A stretch of 64,000 bases of DNA. Origin: Polyangia bacterium (GTDB taxonomy: Bacteria > Myxococcota_A > Polyangia > Nannocystales > Nannocystaceae). Of the stretch, positions 29,008 through 37,448 are shown in pieces (position 1 is the stretch's first letter; each line of letters begins with the position of its first letter). Below the pieces are notes generated by a model. That model was given only the letters and a program-made list of their open reading frames with translations. It did no database searches and was not told the DNA's origin. The stretch lies in NCBI GenBank assembly GCA_030424595.1, contig JAUHWG010000029.1, forward strand, positions 62,001 through 126,000, given 5' to 3'. Both the position numbers and the translations under genes were made by a program.

Positions 29008-30128
29008 CCCTGAAATAAGCGCTGCGATGAGGCGTCCTAGACAACCCGCGTAGAATCGTCAGTGACACGGGGTTTGCGCTTCGCGCTGTATCCGTGTGGG
29101 TGAGCGCTCACCTCGTGCTTGGCGAGGGGCGGAGCTTGGGGGGCTGTAGGCGGGCGGGCGAGGGGCGACGAGGCGGGTCCCTCGCGGACGCGGGTCCTCC
29201 CATGCCACGTGCTCGCCACGGGTAGAGCTGATCTGCTTGAAGAGACAGGGTACGCGTGTCTCCGCGCGAGGCACGGGTCCTCCCGCTGCGTCCCATCCGT
29301 CGCCCCTCGCTCGCCCGAGCAAGTCGTCCTGGGCTCCGCTTGCGGGTACGTGGATCGCTTGCTCCCGTATGTCTTCGCTCGACACATGCTCGTCGAGTCT
29401 CTCGACGATGATGAGCAACAACGCGCATCGCCGGGCGAACTTCGGTCCGTGCCGAAGTCCGAGCGATCGAGAGCCTCCGAAACGCCTGTGAGAACACCGA
29501 GCGGGACGACTCGCGCGAGCCACCTGAAGGCCGACCGTCGGCGACCCGAGCACACCCGGAAGAGCGCTCGGCCGCTGCCGTTCTGCTTCGAGCCGTCGAC
29601 CGGGTGGACATGAGAGTCGAGGTCGACCACGGCCCATGGGGCTTTCCGTCGCCTGTTTCGCTGGCGCTAGACCTGCTCGTGCGCCTCATCGATCGCTTGG
29701 TTGAGCTCCTCTTGGCTCTCGGGATCGAGACGCCGGAGGAAGTCCCCCGCGGTCGTCGGGTCGGGGATCTGGTCAGCGCCGACGATCCTCCGTACGCCTT
29801 CGTCGGCCTGCATCTTGTCGATGTCCTCGATGCAGCTGCCGCCGAGAAAGAGGTTCCAGACGTGGCTCAGGACGTGCGTCGATTCCTAGTAGCCGCGCTT
29901 GTTCTCGAAGACCTTCACGCGGCCGTTGATCGAGCGCCGGAGCTTGAGGCGAGCGAGGGACCTGCCTCGTCGCCCCTCGCCCGCCCGCCTTCAGCCTCCG
30001 AGCTCCGCCCGTCGAGAAGAGAGAGGTGAGCGCTCACCCGCACAGATACGGTCGAAGCGCGAAATCCGTGTCATCAGGGGTTCTACGCGGGCCTGTGAGG
30101 GCACCTCACGCCAGCGCTTATTTCAGGG
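29008..30128. mobile_element. Decayed IS1380-like insertion sequence with long terminal inverted repeats
   Basis: The ends are exact inverted copies (ccctgaaataagcgctg at 29008 and its complement ending at 30128). Homology continues inward for about 178 bp on each side at roughly 80 % identity (29008-29185 against 29953-30128), including a 25-bp identical block. CTAG flanks both ends (29004-29007, 30129-30132), consistent with a 4-bp target duplication, although CTAG is itself palindromic. The interior carries a broken transposase on the minus strand. At 1.12 kb it is shorter than intact IS1380 elements (about 1.7 kb), so a large internal part is lost. It has no intact gene and cannot move by itself. 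Confidence 0.75.
29570..29945 (-). pseudogene. Remnant of an IS1380-family transposase
   Basis: One minus-strand frame, interrupted by two TAG codons (complement of 29886-29888 and 29667-29669), reads VWNLFLGGSCIEDIDKM, then IPDPTTAGDFLRRLDPES, then VVDLDSHVHPVDGSKQNG. The first two blocks match the N-terminal domain of IS1380 transposases, and the third corresponds to the first catalytic Asp region. Both stops are in the same frame 73 codons apart, as point mutations of Trp codons would produce. The rest of the DDE domain is missing. The family assignment is from memory of the motif, not a search. Confidence 0.65.
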
Positions 30129-30178
30129 CTAGGGGGCTGAGCCGGAGTCGGTCCTGAGCGGGGGACCTGCCTGGGGGC

Positions 30179-31642
30179 TCAGCCCGCCTTGCCCTCCTTT
30201 TTGTACTCGCGGCGGATGCCGACGCGGACATCGGCGGCGCTGATCTGGTTCTCACCGCGGCGCAGCGCCTCGATCGACGCGTAGCGGATCACGTTCATGA
30301 TCGAGCCGCCGGAGAGGGCGTGGTCGCGGGCGATCTCGCCGAGGTCGAGCTTCGGGTCGAGCCTCGAGGCGGCGGAGAAGCCCCGACTCCACAGCCGCTG
30401 CCGCTCCTCCGCCCGCGGGATCGGGAAGTAGATCACCGACTCAAAGCGGCGGGCGAAGGCGATGTCGATGTTGTCGCGGAGGTTGGAGGCGAGGATCGCG
30501 ATGCCGGTGAAGGTCTCCAGGCGCTGGAGGAGGAACGCGGTCTCTTGGTTGGCGTAGCGGTCGTGGGAGCTCTTGGTCTCGCTGCGCTTGCCGAAGAGGG
30601 CGTCGGCCTCGTCAAAGAAGAGGATCCAGTCCTTGTTCTCGGCCTGCTCGAAGACCCGGTCGAGGTTCTTCTCGGTCTCGCCGATGTACTTCGAGACCAC
30701 CAGCGAGAGGTCGATCTTGTAGACGTCGCGGCCGGAGACCTTGCCGAGGAGCGCCGCGGTGAGCGACTTCCCCGTGCCGGGCGGGCCGTAGAAGAGGCAG
30801 CGACAGCCTGGGCGCAGCCTGCCGCCCATGTCCCACTCGCCGAGCAGGGTGCCGCCGTGCTCGATCCAGGCGAGGATCTCTCCTAGCTGTTTGCGGGTGC
30901 CGGGGTGGAGGATCAGGTCCTCCCAGCCGAGATCGGTCTTGATGTACTGGGCGGGAAAGTCAGCGCCGAAGGTCGGCCGGCGGGGCTCGCCCGAGAGGAG
31001 GAGGGCGATGAATTCTTCGGCGATCACGAGCGGTGTCAGGAGCGGCTCGTGCACGCCGGTCGGCGCCGGCGCGAGGATCTTGTGCTCGCGGAAGAGATGG
31101 TTGGGCTCGAAGAGACGGCGCAGGCGTAGGCGGAGCTCGAGGTCGACGCCGCCGAGGATGAAGGCGAGGGTCTCGCCGTTGGGTATGAAGGCACCGCTCC
31201 CGTCGCGTCGTCCGCCGAACTCGGTGAAGGGTCGATCGAAGAGGGTGTTGCGGGTGGAGAAGACGTCGAGGAGCTGCGGTCGCAGGAGCGGGGTGAGGGC
31301 GAGGATGATCGCCACCCGCTCCGCGTAGCTCCAGTCGTAGAAGCGGAGGAAGCGGGCGTAGGGGCTGAGCGAGTCGCCGATGGGGGGCGGGCTCACCCCA
31401 TCGGCCGCCGGGGGAGGGAGCTCGCTAGGGGGCGTTGTGAGTCCGTCGGCGGGTCCGGCAGCGGGTCCGTCGGCGGGTCCGTCAGCGGGTCCGTCGGCGG
31501 GTCCGTCGGCGGGGTTGGAAGCGGTGGGCCTAGCGCTGCCGAAGTAGGCGGTGAAGCGGGCGCTGATGAGCGTCGCCAACCACTCGAGCTCGGCGCTGAG
31601 GAACGCCGCGTTGGCGGCGAGGACGTCTGGAGCGTTCACCAT
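30179..31642 (-). CDS. eCIS AAA+ ATPase (Afp15/Pvc15-like)
   Basis: It is the last gene of the contractile-injection operon. The ATG at 31642 overlaps the end of the tape-measure gene by 7 bp and gives 487 residues. An N-terminal Gly-Pro-Ala-Asp repeat linker (44-68) precedes a family-specific domain (about 90-235). The AAA+ core has Walker A GPPGTGKS (286-293), Walker B ILFFDEADALFG (340-351), sensor-1 ASN (385-387) and Arg finger ARRFE (397-401). ATPases of this type are needed for assembly or effector loading of Afp/PVC particles and act in the producing cell. A 10-bp inverted repeat (30134-30143, 30176-30185) straddles the stop and might end the transcript. Confidence 0.93.
   Translation of the reverse strand: MVNAPDVLAANAAFLSAELEWLATLISARFTAYFGSARPTASNPADGPADGPADGPADGPAAGPADGLTTPPSELPPPAADGVSPPPIGDSLSPYARFLRFYDWSYAERVAIILALTPLLRPQLLDVFSTRNTLFDRPFTEFGGRRDGSGAFIPNGETLAFILGGVDLELRLRLRRLFEPNHLFREHKILAPAPTGVHEPLLTPLVIAEEFIALLLSGEPRRPTFGADFPAQYIKTDLGWEDLILHPGTRKQLGEILAWIEHGGTLLGEWDMGGRLRPGCRCLFYGPPGTGKSLTAALLGKVSGRDVYKIDLSLVVSKYIGETEKNLDRVFEQAENKDWILFFDEADALFGKRSETKSSHDRYANQETAFLLQRLETFTGIAILASNLRDNIDIAFARRFESVIYFPIPRAEERQRLWSRGFSAASRLDPKLDLGEIARDHALSGGSIMNVIRYASIEALRRGENQISAADVRVGIRREYKKEGKAG
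31439..31513 (-). repeat. 12-bp coding repeat (GPAD units) in the ATPase linker
   Basis: Several 12-bp units encode Gly-Pro-Ala-Asp repeats (residues 44-68), with one variant GPAAGPAD. It is a flexible linker between the short N-terminal helix and the rest of the ATPase. The number of copies may be variable. Confidence 0.85.
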
Positions 31643-34119
31643 TCCACCTGTACTGGCGCGCCCATCCACGGGAGCTTGACCCATTCAAAGGTCCAAGGGA
31701 AGCGAGCGAGGACGATGTCGTAGGCGCGGCGCTCGACCCTGAGAAGCCAGCCCCCGTCGCGGACCGCGATCACCCCCGGGCGGAGCAAGAAGGAGCCCCG
31801 TAGACCGCCGATGGACATCTCCTTGAGGACCGTCGCCCTGGCGATCAGCGCCTCGAGCATGCGCCTGCACTCCTCGATCTCCCCCTCGGTGAGCGGCGTG
31901 TCGAGCTCGAAGAGGGCGTCGACCTCGAGGCCGCACAGGAGCTTCGCCAGCGGCAGCTGGTACTCGGCGAGCTCTTCCTCGCCGGCGGCGGCGACCCGAA
32001 GGAGCGCTGCTGCGCGGAGCTGCGCGGAGCTGTCGCGGAAGGATCGACCGTCGAGGAGATCGAGGTGGCCGAAGAGGTGGGGGAGGAAGGGCCAGAGGAT
32101 GACGAGGCCGGCGTCGTCGACGTGGAGGCGGTCGCTGTCGATGAAGGCCCGCTCGCGGCTCTTGGCGCGCGGCGGGCTACGCCTCGGCGGGTGGGCGGGC
32201 AGACGCGGCCGAGCGCCGGGGAGCGCCGGGGAGGTCGACGACGTCGACGACGTGACGCGCCCCCCGGGCTTGGCGAGGCCAACGTTGGGCGGGGGAGAGG
32301 CGGCGCTCGGAGACCTCGGCGGGCTCGGGGCCCTACTGGCAGAGGAGGAGCTGTCCGCGTCGCGGCCTTGGGTGCGCCGACGCTCGAGCGCGCGGCCCAG
32401 GCTGCGGCCGAGGGCGGCTGCGGCCTCGCGCGAGAGCTTGGGCGCAGCCCGACCTGCGAGGGCCATCAGGCTGAACTGGATCGAGCCCGGCCGCTCGGGG
32501 AGGTCGACCGCAGGGTGGTCGAAGAGGGCGTCGAGCCTGGACTCGGGGACGCTCTCGACGGCGTTTCCCAGGGCGATGAGGGCGTCGGTGAGGCGCTCCA
32601 GTCTGCGCTTGGCCTCGGCTCGAGCTTGGCCCCCGGGCGCGCCTGCCATGCCGCCTCCGGGGCGCTCGACAAGCCCGCCTGCCTCCTCTGCGGCGGCGGA
32701 CCAGCGCTTGATCGCGTCGATGACCGGCCGGTCTCTCCCTTCTATGAAGTCAGCGTCCGGCCGGGTCTCGCCTTCGTCCTCGGGAGGCTCGGGCGCGGCG
32801 CCCTCGTGGGTCGTCGCGCTCGGCCCCGAGCCGCTGTCCTGGACGCTGCTGTCGGGCCCTCTCCGCCCCGTGCTCTCTGGGGGCGCCGCGGGGTGGCTCT
32901 CCGAGCCTGTCCCGACGGGCTCGTCAATTGGGGTCGCCCGCGCGCGCTCAGGGCCGCTCGAAGACGGACCTTCGCCGGCTTGTCCCCCGCGGCGCGCGGT
33001 CGCGGGCCGATGCGCGCGGCCCTCAGGCCCGTCCTCAGGTGTGGAAGAGAGACCCTCGGCCCCGCTCGAGAGGTCAGGTACGGGCCGCCCTGCGGCGTCG
33101 TGAGAGCTCGGAGCGTCGAGGCCCTGCGCGGGCCTGTCCGTGAGGTCAGGCGATCCTACGGCGAGGCCTGAGGCCGCTGCGAGGCGCTGCGCGGCCGCAC
33201 GGGCCGCGTCGCGGTCCGGCGCTGGCTCGGCGGGTCGCGGCGTAGGTCGGCGGGCTCCTCCGCGATCGGTCCGGCCGGCTCGACGCTGGAGGGCGCGCGC
33301 CAGCTCGCGGGCGGTCGTCAGGGGTCGACCGGTGGTCCGGGAGAGCTCGTCGAAGGCCGCCTCGTAGAGCTCCGCAGCTGAGACGCTCGCGCCGGGCCGA
33401 TGGCCTGCGCAGGCGACGAGCAGGCCCGACCACGCGAGGTTGCGGCGCTGGGTCGAAGTTCGCCCGGCGAGGTCGCCCGCGGAGACGATGAGCTCGCGCA
33501 GCTCGAGGGCCGCCGCGCTCGCATCACCGCCCGCGCCGACGGGGCGCAGGCGGTAGGGGGCGAGGAGCTGATCGGCCAGCGACGCGAGCTCGGCGTCGCC
33601 GAAGTGGGCGGCCAGGCGGGCGAGGGCGGGCGGCTCCTGGGCGAGCTCGCGGAGGGCTTGGGCGAGCGACCGCGGCGAGCCCTGGAGCGCCTCCTGGAGG
33701 CGCTGGCCCAGGTGGCGAGCGTCCCGCGTCGCCGCGCTCCAAGGGAGGGCGCCTGTGCGGGCGAAGAAGGCGATCTCGTGGACCGCCGCCGCGGGAGCGT
33801 CGACCTGACGCGGACGGGGGCCGTCCGCGTCGTCGCTGCGGAGCGCCCGCGCGATCCCTGCGCGGAGCTCTCGGCGCAGCGATCGGGCGAAGGCGGGCTC
33901 GATCCTGTCGCCGTCGATCTCGCCGAGATCGATCGTCAGGCGCTCGATCCGGAGGAGCGTGTCGGGGTCGGCGAGCTCGTCGAGGGTGCGCTGGATGATC
34001 CCCGCGAAGCTCTGGCGATGGAGCCGCGAGAGCACCTCCTGGAGCTTTCTGCCTTCGCTCGGGTCGCGGACCTCGACCTCGATGATCTGCCGCTCAATCC
34101 GGTGTGTCTGCTCCGCCAT
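31636..34119 (-). CDS. eCIS tape measure protein (Afp14/Pvc14-like)
   Basis: In Afp/PVC this protein fills the tube and sets particle length. The N-terminus (HRIERQIIEVEV, SRLHRQSFAGIIQRTLDELA, LLRIERLTIDLGEI) is the conserved start of the CIS tape-measure family. The C-terminus (LVILWPFLPHLFGHLDLLDG, about 665-690; LPLAKLLCGLEV; PWMGAPVQVEW at the end) is the matching conserved end. Between them lies a long Pro/Ser/Gly/Asp-rich, probably disordered section (about 280-640). At 827 residues it is of ordinary size or shorter than its relatives, and the disordered centre is noteworthy for a length ruler. Confidence 0.93.
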   Translation of the reverse strand: MAEQTHRIERQIIEVEVRDPSEGRKLQEVLSRLHRQSFAGIIQRTLDELADPDTLLRIERLTIDLGEIDGDRIEPAFARSLRRELRAGIARALRSDDADGPRPRQVDAPAAAVHEIAFFARTGALPWSAATRDARHLGQRLQEALQGSPRSLAQALRELAQEPPALARLAAHFGDAELASLADQLLAPYRLRPVGAGGDASAAALELRELIVSAGDLAGRTSTQRRNLAWSGLLVACAGHRPGASVSAAELYEAAFDELSRTTGRPLTTARELARALQRRAGRTDRGGARRPTPRPAEPAPDRDAARAAAQRLAAASGLAVGSPDLTDRPAQGLDAPSSHDAAGRPVPDLSSGAEGLSSTPEDGPEGRAHRPATARRGGQAGEGPSSSGPERARATPIDEPVGTGSESHPAAPPESTGRRGPDSSVQDSGSGPSATTHEGAAPEPPEDEGETRPDADFIEGRDRPVIDAIKRWSAAAEEAGGLVERPGGGMAGAPGGQARAEAKRRLERLTDALIALGNAVESVPESRLDALFDHPAVDLPERPGSIQFSLMALAGRAAPKLSREAAAALGRSLGRALERRRTQGRDADSSSSASRAPSPPRSPSAASPPPNVGLAKPGGRVTSSTSSTSPALPGARPRLPAHPPRRSPPRAKSRERAFIDSDRLHVDDAGLVILWPFLPHLFGHLDLLDGRSFRDSSAQLRAAALLRVAAAGEEELAEYQLPLAKLLCGLEVDALFELDTPLTEGEIEECRRMLEALIARATVLKEMSIGGLRGSFLLRPGVIAVRDGGWLLRVERRAYDIVLARFPWTFEWVKLPWMGAPVQVEW

Positions 34120-34153
34120 TCGCTCGTGTCGCCCATCCCTGGCGCGGCGCTGC

Positions 34154-37100
34154 CTAGGTCACCGTGACCTGGACCTCGACCCGCTGGGTGACCGCGATCC
34201 CGGCGGCTTCAGGCCGCGAGATCTCGATAACGAGGCCGGTGGAGCTCTCCAAGGCTCCGCTCTCGAGGGAGAGATCGTCGCCGTCGCCGTCGACAGGATC
34301 GCCATGCGCATCGCCTGCGACAACGAGCTGGTAGCGCTCGCCGACGACGCTCGCCTTGATCGTGAGGGTCGCCGTCTCCCCTGCGGCGATCGTCGGCTCG
34401 GCCGCGGTGATCTCCGGCGCCGCGGTGATCTCCGCGGAGCTTTGCAGGCGCGCCTCGAGCCCGCTCAGGGCGCGTGTGGCGAGGAGGCTGAGGGTGTCGC
34501 CCGCGGCGAGGGTCAGGCCGTCGACGGCCGGCTCGAGATCGGCGCCGGCGATGCCCATGTCGACGTGGAGGCGGAGGTCGCCGATGCCCCGGCGCTCCGC
34601 GGCGTCTTCGCCGTCCTCAGCCCTGTCGTGGATGTAGACCGGCGGTCCGAGCGGCTCATCATCGGCGCCCCGGAGGAGCTGGTAGTAGACCCCCGTCTCG
34701 CCGCCGTGAAAGCGGACCGTGCCGGCGCCCTCGCTGCCCACACCGCTGACAGAGAGCGCGAGGCCAGGGGCCGGATCGGGGCCGACCAGGAGGAGGGTCG
34801 CCGTCTTCTCCTGGACGCTGGTGCTCCGCTGCGGCGGGCCTTGATGGGCCTTGCTCGCGCGGACGAGGACGATCGTGTCGGCCTTGAGCTCGGGGAGGGG
34901 GAGGGTGAGGAGCCCGCCGGTACCGGCCACGTCCTCCCCGTGCTGGACGAAGCCCTCGGGCGTGGACCAGATCGAGGACCAGAGCGGGCGGCGGACGCGA
35001 ACGGGGGGCTTGCCCTCGACGCCGACGTCGACCACGAGATCGGTCTCGGCCGGCGCGTCGACCCCGTCGAAGACGCGGAGATCGTCGCTGACCGGGCGGA
35101 CAAAGAGGCTGTAGGTGGCGACGCGCTGGCTCCCGGTGATCTCGATCGACGAGGCGGCGCTGTAGTCCAGGCGCATGTCCGGGTCGCTCGAGGCGATCCT
35201 CCGGTTGAGGTGCGCGCGGACGGCTACGGGCAGCTGCGCGTCGAGGATGCGCCGCGGCTCGGCCATCTCATCGCCGCCGTAGAAGTGACGGTAGGCGCGG
35301 ACGCGGAGCGTGATGTCCAGGGCGAGGCGCTCGCTCACGAGCGTGATCGTCCCGCCGGTGCCGCGGACATCGGCGGACACGATCGCCTCCTCGTCGCCGT
35401 CGACCGTGACCAGGCGGTAGGAGACGTCGGCTTGGCTGCGGAGGAGCTCGACGGTGATCTTCTCGCCGTAGAAGACGAGGCGGGTGGCGTCGTCGGCGTA
35501 GGGCTCGGTCGCCTCGGGGTCCAGGGGCTCGCTGCCGGAGATCCTCGCCTGGAGGGACGCGGTCGGCCGCAGCGGCACGCTGACCTCGACGCTGCGGTGG
35601 ACCGGGATGCCGCGATCCTCCGCCGGTGAGACCAGGACCTCGAAGTCGAGGTCGTCCGTCACGGGCTCGCTGACGAGGAAGAGCTCTGCGTCGGTGCCGG
35701 GCAGGGTCGAGGTGACAGGGGCGCCCCTCAAGCGGAGCTGATAGGTGTCCCCCTTGGAGCTCGGGTTTGCGGAGATCCTGGCGACGCTGCCCGCGTCGAC
35801 GCCGACCCGCTCGTTGTCGATCGGCGGGACAGCGGTGATCTCGGCGGTCTTGTCGAGCGTCGCGGAGACCCGGCTCATCGCCTTGACGGCGTGGACGTTG
35901 AGAACGGCGCCGGCCTCGATAGAGCCGGTGGAGATCCGCGGCGGCGGCGGGCGGACGCGGGCGAGGGTGCCCGTAGCGGTCTCGTCAGGCGCGCGAGCGA
36001 TGACCATGTCGACGCCGATGACGAGCTGACCTATCCCCTTGTTGAGGTTCTCGTCGGCCTCGTCGAGCTTGTGGAAGTAGGCCGGCGGTCCGAGGTCCTC
36101 GCCGTCGGGCGTGCGGCGCAGGTGGTAGTAGACGCCAGGCTCGCCGCCCCGCACCTCGACGATACCGGTGCTATTGCCGTCTCGCATCGTCACGTGGAGC
36201 TCGAGCTCCGGGGATGGGTTCGGGCCCACGAGGGTCGCGGTCGCCGGCCGTAGCTGGACAGCGCTGGCGACCTGCGCCGGGCTCTCGCCCGCGGTCTCGT
36301 GTGACTTGATCACCCGGACGACGACGAAGGTGTCCTCGGCGAGGGCGCCGAGCGGAAGCTCGAGGGCGCCGCCGTTGCCCGCGACGATCTCGCCGACAGC
36401 GTCGAAGCCGGCCGGCACTCGCCAGACCTGGTCCCACGCGGGGCGGACGAGGTGGACCGTCGCCTCGCCGGCGACCGGCACGTCGGCGGTGGTGTCGGTG
36501 CCGATCGCTGTAAACTCGCGATCGAAGACCGGGCGGGCGAAGAGCTGATAGCGCGCGCTCTTCTGGGTCCCCTCGATCCGCACGCTGGACTCGCCGCCGA
36601 AGGGGACGACCGGGGTCGCGACCGTCGACAGCTCGGTGTTCGCCCGCACCCGGACCGGGAGGAGCGCGTCGAGGATGATGATCTCGGTCGCGCGGTCCTC
36701 GATCCCGGTGAAGGTCTTGGTCGCGCGGACGCGCAGGTCGACATCCTCGTGGAGGGCGTCGGACTCGATCGTGACCGTCGTGTGCTCGCCTTTGCCGCGG
36801 ACGACCCCTGGGCTGCGGGGGGTGACCTCGTCGCCGTCGAGGCTGACGAGCTCGTAGTCGACGCCCTCTTGGGCGCCGACCAAGGCGACCGTGACCGTGC
36901 GTCCGTAGTGGATGAGCCGGGCGTCGCCGTCGGCGATCGCCTCCGCCTCGAGGAACTCGACCTCGGCCGCGGGATCGACGATCACGCTGGCCGGGACCGT
37001 GGCGTCGAGCCCGACCTTGATCCGCGAGCGTTGGTCGAGATAGACCGCGCGCACCGAGGTGCCGCCGTCCTCCGTCGGGTGAGCCTTGGCGGCGAGGACG

Positions 37101-37429
37101 GTGTAGGTGACGTTCTCGTCGATCGCCGGGGTGATGAGCTCGATGGCGCCGCCGTTGCCGTCGCCGGCGACGGGGACCTTGTCCTCGCCGTCCAACCGCT
37201 CGAGGGGGGCCTCCGGGCGCTCTGGGGGGCCGTCGCCGTTGTGGTCGCGGAGCTCGTAGCGGACGTGGGCCTGGCTCGGATCGGCGATGAGCCGGGCGTT
37301 GGCGCCGAAGGGGACCTTGAGCTCCGCGGTGAGGCTGACCTCGCGCAGGGGGTAGGTCTCGCCGAGCCCGAGGAGATCGACGATCCGGTCGCGAGAGTCG
37401 CGGAGCCCGAGGTTCTTGCTGCTGCTCAT
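34154..37429 (-). CDS. Large eCIS-associated protein with tandem duplication
   Basis: The ATG at 37429 follows ggaga at 7 bases and gives 1091 residues. After an N-terminal part (about 1-135), two copies of a roughly 450-residue unit follow: residues 170-619 and 648-1090. Matching blocks are YGRTVTVALVGAQEGVDYEL with YGEKITVELLRSQADVSYRL, TQKSARYQLFARPV with SQRVATYSLFVRPV, VVVRVIKSH with VLVRASKAH, GGEPGVYYHL with GGETGVYYQL, and GIPVHRSVEVSV with GIAVTQRVEVQV. All are beta-rich and Ig-like in look, with no Cys-rich or enzymatic motif. It lies between the Pvc12-like and tape-measure genes. Its role (fibre, shaft decoration or effector carrier) is unknown. Confidence 0.85.
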   Translation of the reverse strand: MSSSKNLGLRDSRDRIVDLLGLGETYPLREVSLTAELKVPFGANARLIADPSQAHVRYELRDHNGDGPPERPEAPLERLDGEDKVPVAGDGNGGAIELITPAIDENVTYTVLAAKAHPTEDGGTSVRAVYLDQRSRIKVGLDATVPASVIVDPAAEVEFLEAEAIADGDARLIHYGRTVTVALVGAQEGVDYELVSLDGDEVTPRSPGVVRGKGEHTTVTIESDALHEDVDLRVRATKTFTGIEDRATEIIILDALLPVRVRANTELSTVATPVVPFGGESSVRIEGTQKSARYQLFARPVFDREFTAIGTDTTADVPVAGEATVHLVRPAWDQVWRVPAGFDAVGEIVAGNGGALELPLGALAEDTFVVVRVIKSHETAGESPAQVASAVQLRPATATLVGPNPSPELELHVTMRDGNSTGIVEVRGGEPGVYYHLRRTPDGEDLGPPAYFHKLDEADENLNKGIGQLVIGVDMVIARAPDETATGTLARVRPPPPRISTGSIEAGAVLNVHAVKAMSRVSATLDKTAEITAVPPIDNERVGVDAGSVARISANPSSKGDTYQLRLRGAPVTSTLPGTDAELFLVSEPVTDDLDFEVLVSPAEDRGIPVHRSVEVSVPLRPTASLQARISGSEPLDPEATEPYADDATRLVFYGEKITVELLRSQADVSYRLVTVDGDEEAIVSADVRGTGGTITLVSERLALDITLRVRAYRHFYGGDEMAEPRRILDAQLPVAVRAHLNRRIASSDPDMRLDYSAASSIEITGSQRVATYSLFVRPVSDDLRVFDGVDAPAETDLVVDVGVEGKPPVRVRRPLWSSIWSTPEGFVQHGEDVAGTGGLLTLPLPELKADTIVLVRASKAHQGPPQRSTSVQEKTATLLLVGPDPAPGLALSVSGVGSEGAGTVRFHGGETGVYYQLLRGADDEPLGPPVYIHDRAEDGEDAAERRGIGDLRLHVDMGIAGADLEPAVDGLTLAAGDTLSLLATRALSGLEARLQSSAEITAAPEITAAEPTIAAGETATLTIKASVVGERYQLVVAGDAHGDPVDGDGDDLSLESGALESSTGLVIEISRPEAAGIAVTQRVEVQVTVT

Positions 37430-37448
37430 CGTATCTCCATAGGCCGAG

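Noticed and set aside
29604..30029. Plus-strand open frame inside the IS remnant
   Set aside because: The opposite strand carries the transposase signature with two stops; this frame is its antisense.
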